Shown here one piece after another: positions 45,870 through 55,555 of a stretch of DNA of 64,000 nt (position 1 is its first letter; every line of letters begins with the position of its first letter). Below the pieces are notes generated by a model that ran no database searches, was not told the origin of the DNA, and saw only the letters and a list, made by a program, of their open reading frames with translations. The DNA comes from Geomonas subterranea (GTDB lineage: Bacteria > Desulfobacterota > Desulfuromonadia > Geobacterales > Geobacteraceae), in NCBI RefSeq assembly GCF_019063845.1, contig NZ_CP077683.1:2170001-2234000 (forward strand), in the 5' to 3' direction. The translations under genes and the position numbers were made by a program.

Positions 45870-46466
45870 TCAGCTGCGCTGCGATCTCAGCACCTCTTCG
45901 AGGGATTTAAGGAGTATCTCCCCCCCACCGGTGAGGACCGGCTCGTCGTGGCCGGAGTAGATGCTCCTGATTTTCAGCCCGCACAACCACTTCAGTGCGG
46001 CGACGTACTCGCTGGTGTAGCTTCCCCCCTCCCCCAGCACCCTCACCTGGGTGTCGCCGGAAAAGAGGGCTTGCGCGGCGGGGGCGTACAGGCAGATGGA
46101 ATCGCTGGAGTGCCCCGGGGTATGCAGCACCTGCAGGAAATCGTCCCCGGCCCGGATGAACTGACGGTCATTCAAGACCTCGTCCACCCCCGCACCTTGC
46201 CGGTAGGCGAACACCTTGCAGCCGAAGGCCGACCGTATCGCCCCGAGCCCCGCGGTGTGATCGAAGTGGTTGTGGGTCAGGATCACCTGTTCGACCGGCT
46301 GCTTGCCGAACCCCGTCGAGAGCTCGCGGATTTGGTCGGCGATGTAGCCGTCGACCCCGGGATCGATCAGGGTGTTGACGTCGTCGATGCGGTTCCAGTC
46401 CCCCAGGATGAGATAGGAGTTGCAGCTGTAGGTCGCCGGACTCTTCTTCAGGGGGATGATCTTCAC
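45870..46466 (-). CDS. Metallo-beta-lactamase-fold hydrolase
   Basis: A 198-residue cytoplasmic protein. The metal ligands are THNHFDHTAG (about 64-73), the later His in HTPGHSSDS, the Asp in LFSGD and a C-terminal SGHDE. It resembles glyoxalase II-like or general MBL hydrolases; the substrate is unknown. It lies 2 bases after the CheR-like gene, so it belongs to the chemotaxis operon or shares its promoter. Confidence 0.88.
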   Translation of the reverse strand: MKIIPLKKSPATYSCNSYLILGDWNRIDDVNTLIDPGVDGYIADQIRELSTGFGKQPVEQVILTHNHFDHTAGLGAIRSAFGCKVFAYRQGAGVDEVLNDRQFIRAGDDFLQVLHTPGHSSDSICLYAPAAQALFSGDTQVRVLGEGGSYTSEYVAALKWLCGLKIRSIYSGHDEPVLTGGGEILLKSLEEVLRSQRS

Positions 46467-46468
46467 GG

Positions 46469-47077
46469 TTAGGCTCCGATCTTCTTGAACAGTTGCGCGT
46501 CCGGCACCACCTGCTGGAAAAGGTGGGCGACCTCCTGGGGGAGCTTCTGGGTGTTTTCGGTGGCCAGGTAGCCGCCGGGGGCGAGGGCCTGGTGGAACAT
46601 CTTGAAGACCTCGACCCGCTCCGGGTACTGGAAATGAAGCAGCACGTTCTTGCAGACAACCAGGCAGTAGTCGCCGCCAGGGGCCTTAAGTGAGAGGAGG
46701 TCGTGGTATTGGAAGTTGACCCGGTCGCGCAGAAGCGGCACCACCCGGTGATGGCCTGGCTTGTCCGCCGGCTCGAAGTACTTTTGGAAGAGTTCCGCCG
46801 GGGTGCGCTGCAGTTCTTCGTAGGGATAGGTGGCAGCCTTGACCACGTCGCCGAAGTTGTTGGCGCTGTCGTAGTCGGTGGCGTCGATACGGAGGTTCTT
46901 GAAGCCGAAGGAGTTCATCTTCTGCGCGAAGATCATGGCTATGGTGTAGGTTTCCTGGCCGAGGGCGCAGCCGGCGTCCCAGATCTTGATGCGGCTTCGC
47001 CCCGTGGCGTAGCCGATCATGTGATCGGCCGCGTACTCAAGTGTGGGCTGGTCGCGCATGAAGAATGTGAAAGCCAT
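46469..47077 (-). CDS. CheR-type receptor methyltransferase lacking the N-terminal domain
   Basis: A 202-residue SAM-dependent methyltransferase. KIWDAGCALGQETYTIAM is motif I of CheR (usual SxGxxxGEEPYS altered to AxGCALGQETYT), IDATDYD the ribose-binding acid, and VVCKNVLLHFQ matches the family's RNVLIYF segment. Typical CheR proteins have about 70 additional N-terminal residues; none are found upstream in any frame. It would methylate glutamates of the adjacent MCP. RBS AGGGG lies about 6 bases before the ATG. Confidence 0.8.
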   Translation of the reverse strand: MAFTFFMRDQPTLEYAADHMIGYATGRSRIKIWDAGCALGQETYTIAMIFAQKMNSFGFKNLRIDATDYDSANNFGDVVKAATYPYEELQRTPAELFQKYFEPADKPGHHRVVPLLRDRVNFQYHDLLSLKAPGGDYCLVVCKNVLLHFQYPERVEVFKMFHQALAPGGYLATENTQKLPQEVAHLFQQVVPDAQLFKKIGA

Positions 47078-47449
47078 CGGGCACCCCTGACAGTGAAGTG
47101 GAGGCAGTTAGCGAAAAGCATGGTGCCAAACCTCCTATGTGAGAGTTTTATCGGAACCCTCCCTTCATTCCTTGAATACCGCGGTTACATTTAACGTATT
47201 ATTTATTTCTAATAGTACATCGCCCCCACGGTTCCGTCTGGACAGGCGGCAGCCTTACCGGAAACAACTGGGCCTGTGAGTGACGCAGTCGCGCCTCAAC
47301 AATTGGGTCCTTCGACCACCCGGAAAACAGAGAGTAAAGTGTCCACCAAAAAAGCACCGCTCGTGAGGTAACTCCCCACTTCGCAAAGAAGGGAACCGTC
47401 CCGTCCTTCGATGGAGCACGCGCTGGTTCCCCGGGAATCCCGGAAGAAC
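47078..47449. other. Intergenic region upstream of the chemotaxis operon
   Basis: No gene was found. An AT-rich patch (47180-47225: ATTTAACGTATTATTTATTTC) probably holds the promoter of the cheR-like gene, but I cannot define a -35/-10 pair with confidence. Confidence 0.4.
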
Positions 47450-47485
47450 AAAAAAAGCCCCGACTCCATGTGGAGCCGGGGCTTT
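47450..47485 (-). terminator. Terminator of the octahaem nitrite reductase gene
   Basis: AAAGCCCCGGCTCCA pairs with TGGAGTCGGGGCTTT (one mismatch) and is followed by seven T on the minus strand. Confidence 0.9.
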
Positions 47486-47507
47486 GCCAGCTTTACTGGC
47501 GCTTCTG

Positions 47508-49121
47508 CTATTTCTTGGGCTCGTCCTTCTTGGCTACCGTCATGGCGTCGTTGAGGATCTTGACGCCCGCCTTGGAGGCGGCGATGGAGCCGGCAAGGGA
47601 TTCGCGGGCGAGTTCCGGGTTATGGAAGCCGTCGGAGTTCTCGGCGGTCCAGTATTCCCACAAGACGTGCGCCTCCTCGTGCTTCGCGCGCGCCTCGTCC
47701 AGGACGGTCGGGGCCACACCGAGCCGCTGGGCGGCGGCATAGGTGTCGATCAGCTGCCCGAGCCAGTACTCGGCCTTGCGCATCTTACCCTTCACGTAGT
47801 TCTGCGCGGCATCGATCTCGTAGCTCTTCTTGGCCACGCTGTCTTTGGGGTGGCAGCCAAGGCACGCCTCTTTCACGTGGTTCTTGGGACGGATCACGCC
47901 GTGGGTGGAGAACTTCTTGCCGTTCTTGGCTTTTTGCTGCGGCATGTGGCACTGGTGGCACTGAACGCCCGCCTTGTCGTGGACGCTCCCCGCGTAGGTC
48001 TCGGCTTCCGGGTGCTGGAACTTGATCAGGCGCGCGCCGGTTATGGCGTGCTTGAAGTCGAAGAAGTTCAGGTCCTGGTAGTGCTTCAAAAGCTGCAGCG
48101 AGTTCTTGAGCGGGAAGTGGTTGGTGCGCAGGTCGTCGTACTTCACCGGCTTTGCGTCGCTCCACTGGGTGCCCGCGTTGCAGTTGTACTCGACATGGCA
48201 CTGGGCGCACATCATCCTGGAGTCGGTCTTCTGCATGATGCCGATCTTCCTGAAGCCGCGGAAGTCGATCACCTTCAGATCGGTGGCGCCGTTTTTGGCG
48301 AAGATGTTGCCCTTGGGGTCCTTCTCGATGGCCTGGATCAGCGCGTCGCGCACCACGCGCGGCTGGGTGCCGTGCGGGTCGTGGCAGTGCACGCACCCCA
48401 GCGGGTTGTTGGTGTCCTTGGCGACATCCACGATGTTGGAGGTGCGGTCCCACTTCGCCTTCGGATCCTTGTCACCCATGAACTTCCATTTCAACAGGTG
48501 ATCGGAGGTCTTGCACTGGATGCAGGTCGGGTTGCCGGCCATGGCGGTTTCCGGGAGCTTCTTCCCGGTGTCGGTCAGAACGTCCCAGGTCTTGCCGGTG
48601 GAGGTGACCCCCTGCCACCCTTTCTTGAACTGGAAGCGCCCCCCCTGGAAGCGGTCCACGGCGAACTGGTCGATGACCATGAAGGCGTGGCCGCGCGGCT
48701 CGGCGTGCTCGAAGGTGAAGCCGTGGCCTGCCAGGAGCTTGTCCTGCATCGGCGAGCGCCCGGTGGGGGTCCCCTTCTCCTTCCTGGCGGACGCCTCGTA
48801 GTTCACCTCGAAGAAGCTTTCGTACTGCTCCTTGTGACATTTGCCGCACAGCGACTGGTCGATGACGGTGACCGGCTTGTTCTTTTCCGGGTCGCTCATG
48901 TGGGCGTCCAGCTTGTCGTGGCACACCTTGCAGGAAAGCTTGGCGTGTTTCGAGCCTTCCTTGAGCGCCTTCACCTCGTCGTGACAGTCGTAGCACTTGG
49001 CCCTGCCGTCGTTGGCGACCTGCACCGGCTTGCTCTTCGCCGCCGTGGTCAGGGCGGGGAGAGACAGCAGCGCGATGGCACCTACAACCGCTGCGGTTAC
49101 AGCCACATTCTTCTTGAGCAT
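47508..49121 (-). CDS. Octahaem cytochrome c nitrite reductase (ONR/TvNiR type)
   Basis: A 537-residue periplasmic enzyme reducing nitrite to ammonium. ATG 49121 has AGGAGG 7 bases upstream and opens a signal peptide (ALTTAA). Eight haem sites are visible: CYDCH 43, CKVCH 64, CGKCH 92, CIQCK 200 (catalytic haem with Lys ligand), CVHCH 243, CAQCH 305, CHQCH and CLGCH. Tyr312-Asn-Cys314 follows haem 6 and matches the Tyr-x-Cys pair that is covalently cross-linked in the Thioalkalivibrio enzyme (family knowledge). That identifies ONR rather than hydroxylamine oxidoreductase or sulfite reductase MccA. A TTGAC-N4-GTCAA operator lies about 100 bases upstream. It is a second ammonifying enzyme in the window besides NrfA. 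Confidence 0.93.
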   Translation of the reverse strand: MLKKNVAVTAAVVGAIALLSLPALTTAAKSKPVQVANDGRAKCYDCHDEVKALKEGSKHAKLSCKVCHDKLDAHMSDPEKNKPVTVIDQSLCGKCHKEQYESFFEVNYEASARKEKGTPTGRSPMQDKLLAGHGFTFEHAEPRGHAFMVIDQFAVDRFQGGRFQFKKGWQGVTSTGKTWDVLTDTGKKLPETAMAGNPTCIQCKTSDHLLKWKFMGDKDPKAKWDRTSNIVDVAKDTNNPLGCVHCHDPHGTQPRVVRDALIQAIEKDPKGNIFAKNGATDLKVIDFRGFRKIGIMQKTDSRMMCAQCHVEYNCNAGTQWSDAKPVKYDDLRTNHFPLKNSLQLLKHYQDLNFFDFKHAITGARLIKFQHPEAETYAGSVHDKAGVQCHQCHMPQQKAKNGKKFSTHGVIRPKNHVKEACLGCHPKDSVAKKSYEIDAAQNYVKGKMRKAEYWLGQLIDTYAAAQRLGVAPTVLDEARAKHEEAHVLWEYWTAENSDGFHNPELARESLAGSIAASKAGVKILNDAMTVAKKDEPKK

Positions 49122-49218
49122 CGTTTTCCTCCTTCTGTGAGGGTAAGGGATTCCGGCCGACATCGCCGATTGCAGCTTCAAAATGGGAGTAATTCATGCA
49201 CGAAATGGTCGGCAAAAG

Positions 49219-49236
49219 ATTTGACGGAAGTCAAAT
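49219..49236. promoter_or_regulatory. ATTTGAC-N4-GTCAAAT operator of the octahaem nitrite reductase
   Basis: A perfect 18-bp palindrome 98 bases before the ATG. It is the CRP/FNR-superfamily type (HcpR/DNR/NNR-like). The -10 in the class II position is weak (ATGAAT one base off). Confidence 0.75.
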
Positions 49237-49525
49237 TTATTCAGATTGCCGCGCACTCACTATTAAAAACATACAATGCTGATACCAGGATCATCAACGG
49301 TGGCAGAAAAATCTGGTTACTACTTACAGAGGAAGGCATCCCAAGCTCTTGTCGTCGTACGATCACTAAAAATGAAACGCTAAGAAGTTTAGCCTGCAAA
49401 TTGAACTGTGCAAGGAGCTGACAATGACTTAGGCGGGAAGGGACAACGACAGGTTCAGTGGAAAGAAATGAGGGTGCGAATAGAGATGGAACTCCCGACG
49501 TACATCCCGGCGGGAGATGGGTGCA
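49237..49525. other. Intergenic region, no gene recognised
   Basis: AT-rich compared with its surroundings. Short frames have no ribosome site or family features. Confidence 0.4.
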
Positions 49526-51145
49526 TCATGTGCTCAGGGCCTGCCGCAGCGTCCCCAGGAGTTCTTCCGGCTTGACCGGCTTCTGCAGGTAGGCGCCGCC
49601 GCCGCAGATCCCCTTCTCGGACATGACGTCGGCGGGATAACCGCTCATGAAAATGACGGGAACACCCGGCGCCAGCTGGCGCACCTGTTCGCAGAGCTCC
49701 CTGCCGTTCATGCGCGGCATGATCACGTCGCTCAAAAGGAGCTGCACGCTCCCCGGGTCCTGCCTGAACAGCTCCAGGGCCTCCTGGCCGTTGCACGCGG
49801 TGAGCACCCGGTAGCCGTGCCGTTCCAGGAGCAGCCGGGTCATGTTGCGCACCGTCTCCTCGTCCTCGACGAGGAGCACCGTGCCGCTGCCGGCGCCGGG
49901 GCGCTCCTCCGCGTCCCGGCGCTCCCCGGCCGGGCGCTCCACGGAGAGGGGAAGGTAGATGCTGAAGCTCGTGCCGGCACCCGGCTCGCTCTGCATCCGG
50001 ATGGTCCCGTTGTGCTTTTTGATGATGCCGTAGCTCGAGGAGAGCCCGAGCCCGGTCCCCTTCCCCACATCCTTGGTGGTGAAGAACGGCTCGAAGACCC
50101 GCTCCTGGACCTCCGTCTCCATCCCCGTCCCGTTGTCGGAGACGGTGATCACGGCGCAGCGTCCGGCGGGCATCCCCTCCCCCTCCGGCTCCGCGACGCC
50201 GGTGGAGATGGCGAGGACCCCTCCCCGGGGCATGGCGTCCCGGGCGTTAACGGCCAGGTTGATCAGCACCTGCTCCAGCTGCCCCCGGTCGACGAGGCAG
50301 TAGAGCTCCTCCCCGGCGACCCGCACCACGAGCTCCACCTCCTCGCTGATGAGCCGGGTCAGGCTCTTGTGCAACTCCGCGACCACCAGGTTCAGGTCCA
50401 CCGTGTCGAGGTGTACCTCCTGTTTCCTGCTGAAAGCCAGAAGGCTCCTGGTCATCTCCGCCGCGCGTTCCACCGACAGGACGATTTCCCCGGCCATGGC
50501 GGCGGCTTCGCTCTCCTCGCCGTTGATCTGGATCAGCGAGGCGTAGCCGGCTATCACGGTGAGGATGTTGTTGAAGTCGTGGGCGATCCCCCCGGCGAGG
50601 GTGCCGATCGCCTCCATCTTCTGCGACTGACGCAGCTGCTCCTCCAGGAGCTTGCGCTCGCTCACGTCCTTGATCAGGCAGGCCACCCGCTCCACGCGGT
50701 CGCCGTCGTAGACGGGGGAGAAGGTGACCAGCAGGTCGCGCATCCCCTTGTCGAGGTAGTCGTGGCTGTCCTCGAAGCTCAGCTCGCTGCCGGCGAGGCA
50801 GGCGTCTATGTGCGGCTTGATCCGGGCGAAGGTCTCCTCACCGACCACCTCCGGGAGGGTGCGGCCGATCAGGTCCGGGAACCGGCTTTTGCGGCACTCG
50901 CGATAGGCTTCGTTGGCCATGACGTAGCGGTAGTCGCGATCGAAGACGTAGATGAGGTCGCGGGTGCATTCGAAGACCTTGCGGTACTCCATGAGCCGTT
51001 GCTGCGCCCGGTTCAGCTCCTGCACCTTCTGTTCGAGGGTCCGGTTCACCTGCACCAGTTCCTGGTACAGCGACCGGTGGTCATCCTGCACCGGATAGGT
51101 GAACATCCCGTATTCCATCCCTTGATCATCACAACCTGGCACCAT
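49526..51145 (-). CDS. PAS-domain hybrid histidine kinase, cytoplasmic
   Basis: A 539-residue soluble kinase without membrane helices. A short coiled coil (about 20-45) precedes one PAS domain (about 50-170), the kinase box GTLAGGIAHDFNNILTV, an ATP domain (NLAVNARDAMP, GTGLGLSSSYG) and a C-terminal receiver (LLLSDVIMPRMNG). It is similar in order and wording to the C-terminal half of the hybrid kinase at 36.3-39.7 kb, so they are paralogues. The start is ambiguous: ATG 51145, an adjacent GTG better spaced from GGAGG, or ATG 51118. Confidence 0.88.
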   Translation of the reverse strand: MVPGCDDQGMEYGMFTYPVQDDHRSLYQELVQVNRTLEQKVQELNRAQQRLMEYRKVFECTRDLIYVFDRDYRYVMANEAYRECRKSRFPDLIGRTLPEVVGEETFARIKPHIDACLAGSELSFEDSHDYLDKGMRDLLVTFSPVYDGDRVERVACLIKDVSERKLLEEQLRQSQKMEAIGTLAGGIAHDFNNILTVIAGYASLIQINGEESEAAAMAGEIVLSVERAAEMTRSLLAFSRKQEVHLDTVDLNLVVAELHKSLTRLISEEVELVVRVAGEELYCLVDRGQLEQVLINLAVNARDAMPRGGVLAISTGVAEPEGEGMPAGRCAVITVSDNGTGMETEVQERVFEPFFTTKDVGKGTGLGLSSSYGIIKKHNGTIRMQSEPGAGTSFSIYLPLSVERPAGERRDAEERPGAGSGTVLLVEDEETVRNMTRLLLERHGYRVLTACNGQEALELFRQDPGSVQLLLSDVIMPRMNGRELCEQVRQLAPGVPVIFMSGYPADVMSEKGICGGGAYLQKPVKPEELLGTLRQALST

Positions 51146-51194
51146 ACCTCCACGGCCTTCATTTCATGAAATAGTCAGGTTAATCTCCCGCCAC

Positions 51195-51250
51195 CTACGT
51201 CCACCTCACCTCTCCCCCCGGGAGAGGGGCAGGGTGAGGGCGCGGCCAAG
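51195..51250. repeat. REP-like palindrome
   Basis: CTCACCTCTCCCCCCGGGAGAGGGGCAGGGTGAG is a member of the dispersed GC-rich family and lies between two genes on the same strand. Confidence 0.55.
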
Positions 51251-51273
51251 GGCAAAAGGGCGCACGGCGGCCT

Positions 51274-51651
51274 TCACCCTCCCGGCCGCCCCCAGACGTA
51301 GAGGGCGAGCGCCCCGGCGTTGGCGAGCACGGTGAGCCGGAACACGAGCTGGAAGGACCTCTTTTGCGACTTGTGGTGCAGCACGCGTTGCGCGAGGACC
51401 GCCCCGGGCCACCCTCCGAAGAGACCGGCCAGGTGCAGGGTGCGCTCTCGGATCCTGCGCCCGCCCCGCACGGCGGCGCGCTTGTCGACGGCGTAGAGGG
51501 TGAAGGCCGTGAGGCTCGACAGCAGGTAGATGTAGAGAATGGGTACCGGGAGGCGCGCCAGCCGGACCAGCGCGCAGAGCAGCAGCAAAAAGGCGGGGCC
51601 CCACAGGTAGGAGCTGTGCGTGCGGTGCTCTCTTGCCTCGGCGTATCCCAT
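51274..51651 (-). CDS. DUF1294-family membrane protein
   Basis: A 125-residue integral membrane protein with three or four helices. The family signature is YAVDKRAA, then RIRERTLHLAGLFGGWPGA and HHKSQKRSFQ. DUF1294 often follows a cold-shock domain in one chain; here it stands alone. The function is unknown. An upstream in-frame extension exists but has no similarity. Confidence 0.85.
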   Translation of the reverse strand: MGYAEAREHRTHSSYLWGPAFLLLLCALVRLARLPVPILYIYLLSSLTAFTLYAVDKRAAVRGGRRIRERTLHLAGLFGGWPGAVLAQRVLHHKSQKRSFQLVFRLTVLANAGALALYVWGRPGG

Positions 51652-51830
51652 CGGCGGTGCTCCAGGGGAATACCGCGCCAGGCCGCCGGTTCAGGCCCGG
51701 CTTCTGAGCGGTCATGAGGTATCCGCAGCCGGCGCCGCGGGGATAAGGTGGGCGGGAAAAACGGAGCTGTCCGCCAGTTGTTCGTCAAGCCTTCGTACTT
51801 ATACAAGATGGTATTACCAGTTTCAAGCAC

Positions 51831-52088
51831 TATCGCGGCAGTTATTCATGCCGCGGCACTGAAGCACGAAGGGCGATACGAACCGGGTGACCTTTTGAAG
51901 ATGTAGGAATTGAATGGCTAAAGGCGGCCCAAACATGGCATAATGCGGCCGCATGTTCGAAGTGATTGCCTAAGCGGTGGGTCTCACACTGCGGCGAAGA
52001 AGCTTCCGCGAAAAGTTCTCAAGAAGGGGAGCGTTTTCACCGATGATGAATTAAACACTTCATCCCGTTTGCCAAAGGTCTGCGCGCC
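51831..52088. other. Intergenic region, no gene recognised
   Basis: It contains the promoter region of the PilZ gene. I see no clear motif other than GCGGCCGC. Confidence 0.3.
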
Positions 52089-52481
52089 ATGACAGAGTCG
52101 CGACAGTTTTATCGGGCACCATCATCGAAAAAGGTGGAACTGGTGCACCACGGTGAGTCCCTCGCCGGCGTGCTGGAGAACATCTCGTTCAACGGCGCCC
52201 TGCTCCACCTGTGCCATCCTCCCGGACTCAGCGGCGGAACCGGCTGCCTGCTGCGCATCCACCTCGACCCCGACCCAGAGCCCCGCCCTCCCCTGCAGAT
52301 CTGGACCGAGGTGGTGCACGGCGCCAACGAGCTGCTCGGCGTGAAATTCGTGGACCATGACGTGGACGGCAGCGGCTGCATCGCCCTCCTCATGGAGCTG
52401 ATGCGGGAAGAACCGGACCAGGAGCAGGACGACCTGGACCGCGTCCGCGGCTACCTGGCCGACTACTGCAACACCCCCTGA
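52089..52481 (+). CDS. PilZ-domain protein (candidate c-di-GMP receptor)
   Basis: A 130-residue cytoplasmic protein. RQFYRAPSSKKVEL at the N-terminus provides an RxxxR-type binding switch, and ENISFNGALLHL corresponds to the (D/N)xSxxG motif; both are needed for c-di-GMP binding in PilZ proteins. The C-terminus is charged and helical. The gene lies 51 bases before the following hybrid kinase, possibly in one transcript. Confidence 0.8.
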   Translation: MTESRQFYRAPSSKKVELVHHGESLAGVLENISFNGALLHLCHPPGLSGGTGCLLRIHLDPDPEPRPPLQIWTEVVHGANELLGVKFVDHDVDGSGCIALLMELMREEPDQEQDDLDRVRGYLADYCNTP

Positions 52482-52532
52482 CCCCGCGCCCATGTCGCTC
52501 CATCGCCGCCATTGCGCCACGAGGACCGCACC

Positions 52533-55500
52533 ATGAAACCTGCCCGAAAAGGCGTGCGCACGGGGTGGGGCATCCTGCTTGCGCTGGCAATATCGCTCGC
52601 ACTCGCACACCCCGCCCTCGCGCTTGAGCACGCCACCGTCCAGCTCAAGTGGCTGCACCACTTCCAGTTCGCCGGCTATTACGCCGCCCTGGACAAGGGT
52701 TTCTACCGCGAAGCGGGACTCGACGTGACCATCCGCGAAGGGGGCCCCGAGGTCGAGGTCGAGAACGCGGTCACCTCCGGGCGCGCCGATTTCGGCGTGG
52801 GGACCTCGGCGCTTTTGATGCACCGCGCCCACGGCGACGACCTCGTGGTGCTCGGCCAGATCTTCCAGCATTCCCCCGCCATACTGCTCACCCCGCGCAA
52901 GACCGGCATCCACAAGGTCTCCGACATGAAGGGTCGCCGCTTCATGTATTCCAACCAGCACGGCGACATGCTCACCCTGCTCAAGAATAACGGCATCGAG
53001 GAGAAGGACATCGTCAAGGTGGAGCACCGCGGCGACGCCCGCGACCTCATCGCCGGCAAGGCCGACGTGATGATGGCCTACAGCTTCAACGAGCCCTACA
53101 TACTGGAACAGGCGGGCGAACCGTACCTGATCTTCTCACCGCTCACCTACGGCATCGACTTCTATGGCGACAACTTCTTCACCACCCGCGCCAACATCAC
53201 CTCCCGCCCGGCGCTGGTCCGGGCCTTCCGGGAGGCGACCCTCAAGGGGTGGCGCTACGCCCTGTCGCACAAGGAGGAGATCGCCGACCTCATCCTCGCC
53301 AAGTACTCCCGCGAACGCAGCCGCGAGTGGCTCCTCTTCGAGGCGAACCAGATGGAGTCGCTGATCCAGCCCACCCTGGTGGAGCTTGGCTACCAGAGCC
53401 CCACCCGCTGGCGCCACATCGCCGACACCTTCGCCGGCATTAGGATGCTCCCGGACGGGTTCGACCCGACCGGCATCATCTACGACCCCAGGCCCGGCCC
53501 CAACTACTCGCTGCTGCTGGGCGCGCTGTTGATCTGCGCCGCGGTGATCGCGGTTTTGTGCGTCATCGTGATGAAGTTCCGGCAGCTGAACGCGGTGCTC
53601 CAGGCGGAGGTTTCGGAACGCAAGTCGGCCGAGGCGGCCCTCAAGGAGAGCGAACAGCAACTGAGGGTGACCTTCGAGACCTCGCAGGCCGGCATCATCA
53701 TGGTGGACCCGCAGGGGATCATCCGCTTCGCCAACAACCGCATGGCCGAGATGTTCGGCTGCGGCATGGACCAGCTGATCGGCTCGAGCTACACGAGCCA
53801 CCTGCACCCGGACCAGCATGAAGCCGGCAACCAGCTCATGCACCGGCTCATGACCGGCGAGGTGAGCCACGCCAGCACCGAACGCCACTACCTGTCCGGC
53901 CAGGGAGGACACTTCTGGGGCTACCTCTCCGGCAGGAGACTGGAGGCGCCGGACGGGTCGCTGCGGGCCCTGGTGGGGATCATCTCCGACATCACCGACC
54001 GTATCGAGGCGGAACAGGCGCGCGGCAAGGCGCTCATGCTGGTCGAGACGCTCCTGGCCCAGTCCCCGATGGGGATCGTGGTCTTCGACGGGGAGAGCGG
54101 CAATTGCATCAGGGCGAACCAGGCCGCGTCCGAGATCACCGGAGGGAGCGTGGCCGAGCTGCTGCGGCAGAACTTCAGGCACCTCCTCTCCTGGGGGGGG
54201 GAAGGGGGCATGGGGGAACAGGCGGAGCTGGTCCTCGCCGACGGCACCCCCCGGATCCTGGAGCGGGAACTGCAGTCGACCTTCGGCAGGGAACTCACCA
54301 TGCGCTGCTACCTGGCCCGTTTCCAGGTGGAGGAGAGGGCGCACCTGCTGGTGATGGTGCAGGACATCACCGAGGAGAAGCGCCTGGACCGCGAGAACAA
54401 GCGGATCGAGGCGCAGATGCTCAACATGCAGAAGCTGGAGAGCCTCGGCGTCCTGGCGGGGGGTATCGCCCACGATTTCAACAACATCCTGACCGGCATC
54501 GTGGGTAACATCAGCTTCGCCCAGATGGTGCTGGAAAAGGAGCACAAGGCGAAGGGGCCGCTCGGGAAGGCGGAAAAGGCGTGCCAGCGGGCGGCGGAAC
54601 TGGCGGGGCAGCTCCTCACCTTCGCGCGCGGGGGGCAGCCCGTCAAGAAGGTCTTCTCGGTGAAGCAGCTGGCCGGCGAATCGCTGTCACTGGTGCTGCG
54701 GGGGACCAACGTCAGGGGGAGGATCGACATTCCCGACACCCTCGACATCGTCGAGGCGGACGAAGGGCAGATGAACCAGGCCTTCAACAACATCATCATC
54801 AACGCGGTGCACGCCATGCCCGGCGGCGGCACCCTGACCATCACGGGGAGAAACGAGACCATGGAGCCGGAGAACCGGCTCGGGCTCGCGCCGGGGAATT
54901 ACGTGCGGCTGGACTTCAGCGACGAGGGGTGCGGCATCTCGGAGAGCGATCTGAAGAGGATCTTCGACCCCTACTTCACCACCAAGGCCAGCGGCACCGG
55001 CCTCGGGCTCGCCTCGACCCACTCCATCGTCACCAGGCACGGCGGGGTGATCCTCGCGGACTCCTTCCCCGGGCGGGGCACCACCTTCACCATCTACCTC
55101 CCGTCGCTTGGACAAAGCGCCGCCCAGCTTGCCAGGGAGCAGCAGACCGGTCACGCCCCCGCCGGCGGCGGCAGCGTGGTGGTCATGGACGACGAGGAGC
55201 TGATCCGGGACTTGACCTCGGCCATGCTGGAGCAGCTTGGATACAGCTCCACCACCTGTTGCGAGGGGAGCGAGGCGGTGGAGCTGTACCGCACGGCGCG
55301 GCAAAACGGCGGGCGTTACGACGCGGTGATCATGGACCTGACCATCCCGGGAGGGATGGGAGGGAAGGAGGCGGCGCGGCGCATCCTGGAACTGGACCCG
55401 CAGGCCTGCCTGATCGTTTCCAGCGGCTACTCCAACGACCCGGTGATGTCCGAGTACAGGGAGCACGGCTTCCGCGCCACGCTCAGCAAGCCCTACACGG

Positions 55501-55555
55501 TGAAGGATGTGGCGCGGGTGCTGAGGAGGTGCTCCCCCCCTCCGGCGGCGGCTAG
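52533..55555 (+). CDS. Hybrid histidine kinase with NMT1/THI5-like periplasmic sensor (apparent 3' frameshift)
   Basis: A sensor of about 1007 residues. ATG 52533 follows GAGGA by 7 bases and begins a signal peptide (ALAISLALAHPALA). An NMT1/THI5-like binding domain (about 35-300, QLKWLHHFQFAGYYAAL) is followed by a helix (about 325-350), two PAS domains, the kinase box GVLAGGIAHDFNN, an ATP domain (ASGTGLGLASTHS) and a receiver (AVIMDLTIPGGMG). The observed frame runs on to 55697, adding about 47 Pro/Arg-rich residues antisense to the trkA gene. One extra C in the C7 run at 55534-55540 would end it at the TAG 55553-55555, so the extension is probably an artefact. THI5 domains bind pyrimidine- or thiamine-precursor-like ligands; the actual ligand is unknown. 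Confidence 0.87.

Noticed and set aside
42619-45960. 1113-codon open frame antisense to the chemoreceptor
   Set aside because: It is a shadow of the GC-rich repetitive MCP gene; the translation is His/Gly/Val/Asp-rich, follows the repeat period and has no domain.
47508-49121. Hydroxylamine oxidoreductase or sulfite reductase MccA
   Set aside because: It has CIQCK at the catalytic haem and Tyr-x-Cys, and lacks the long CX15-17CH haem motif of MccA.
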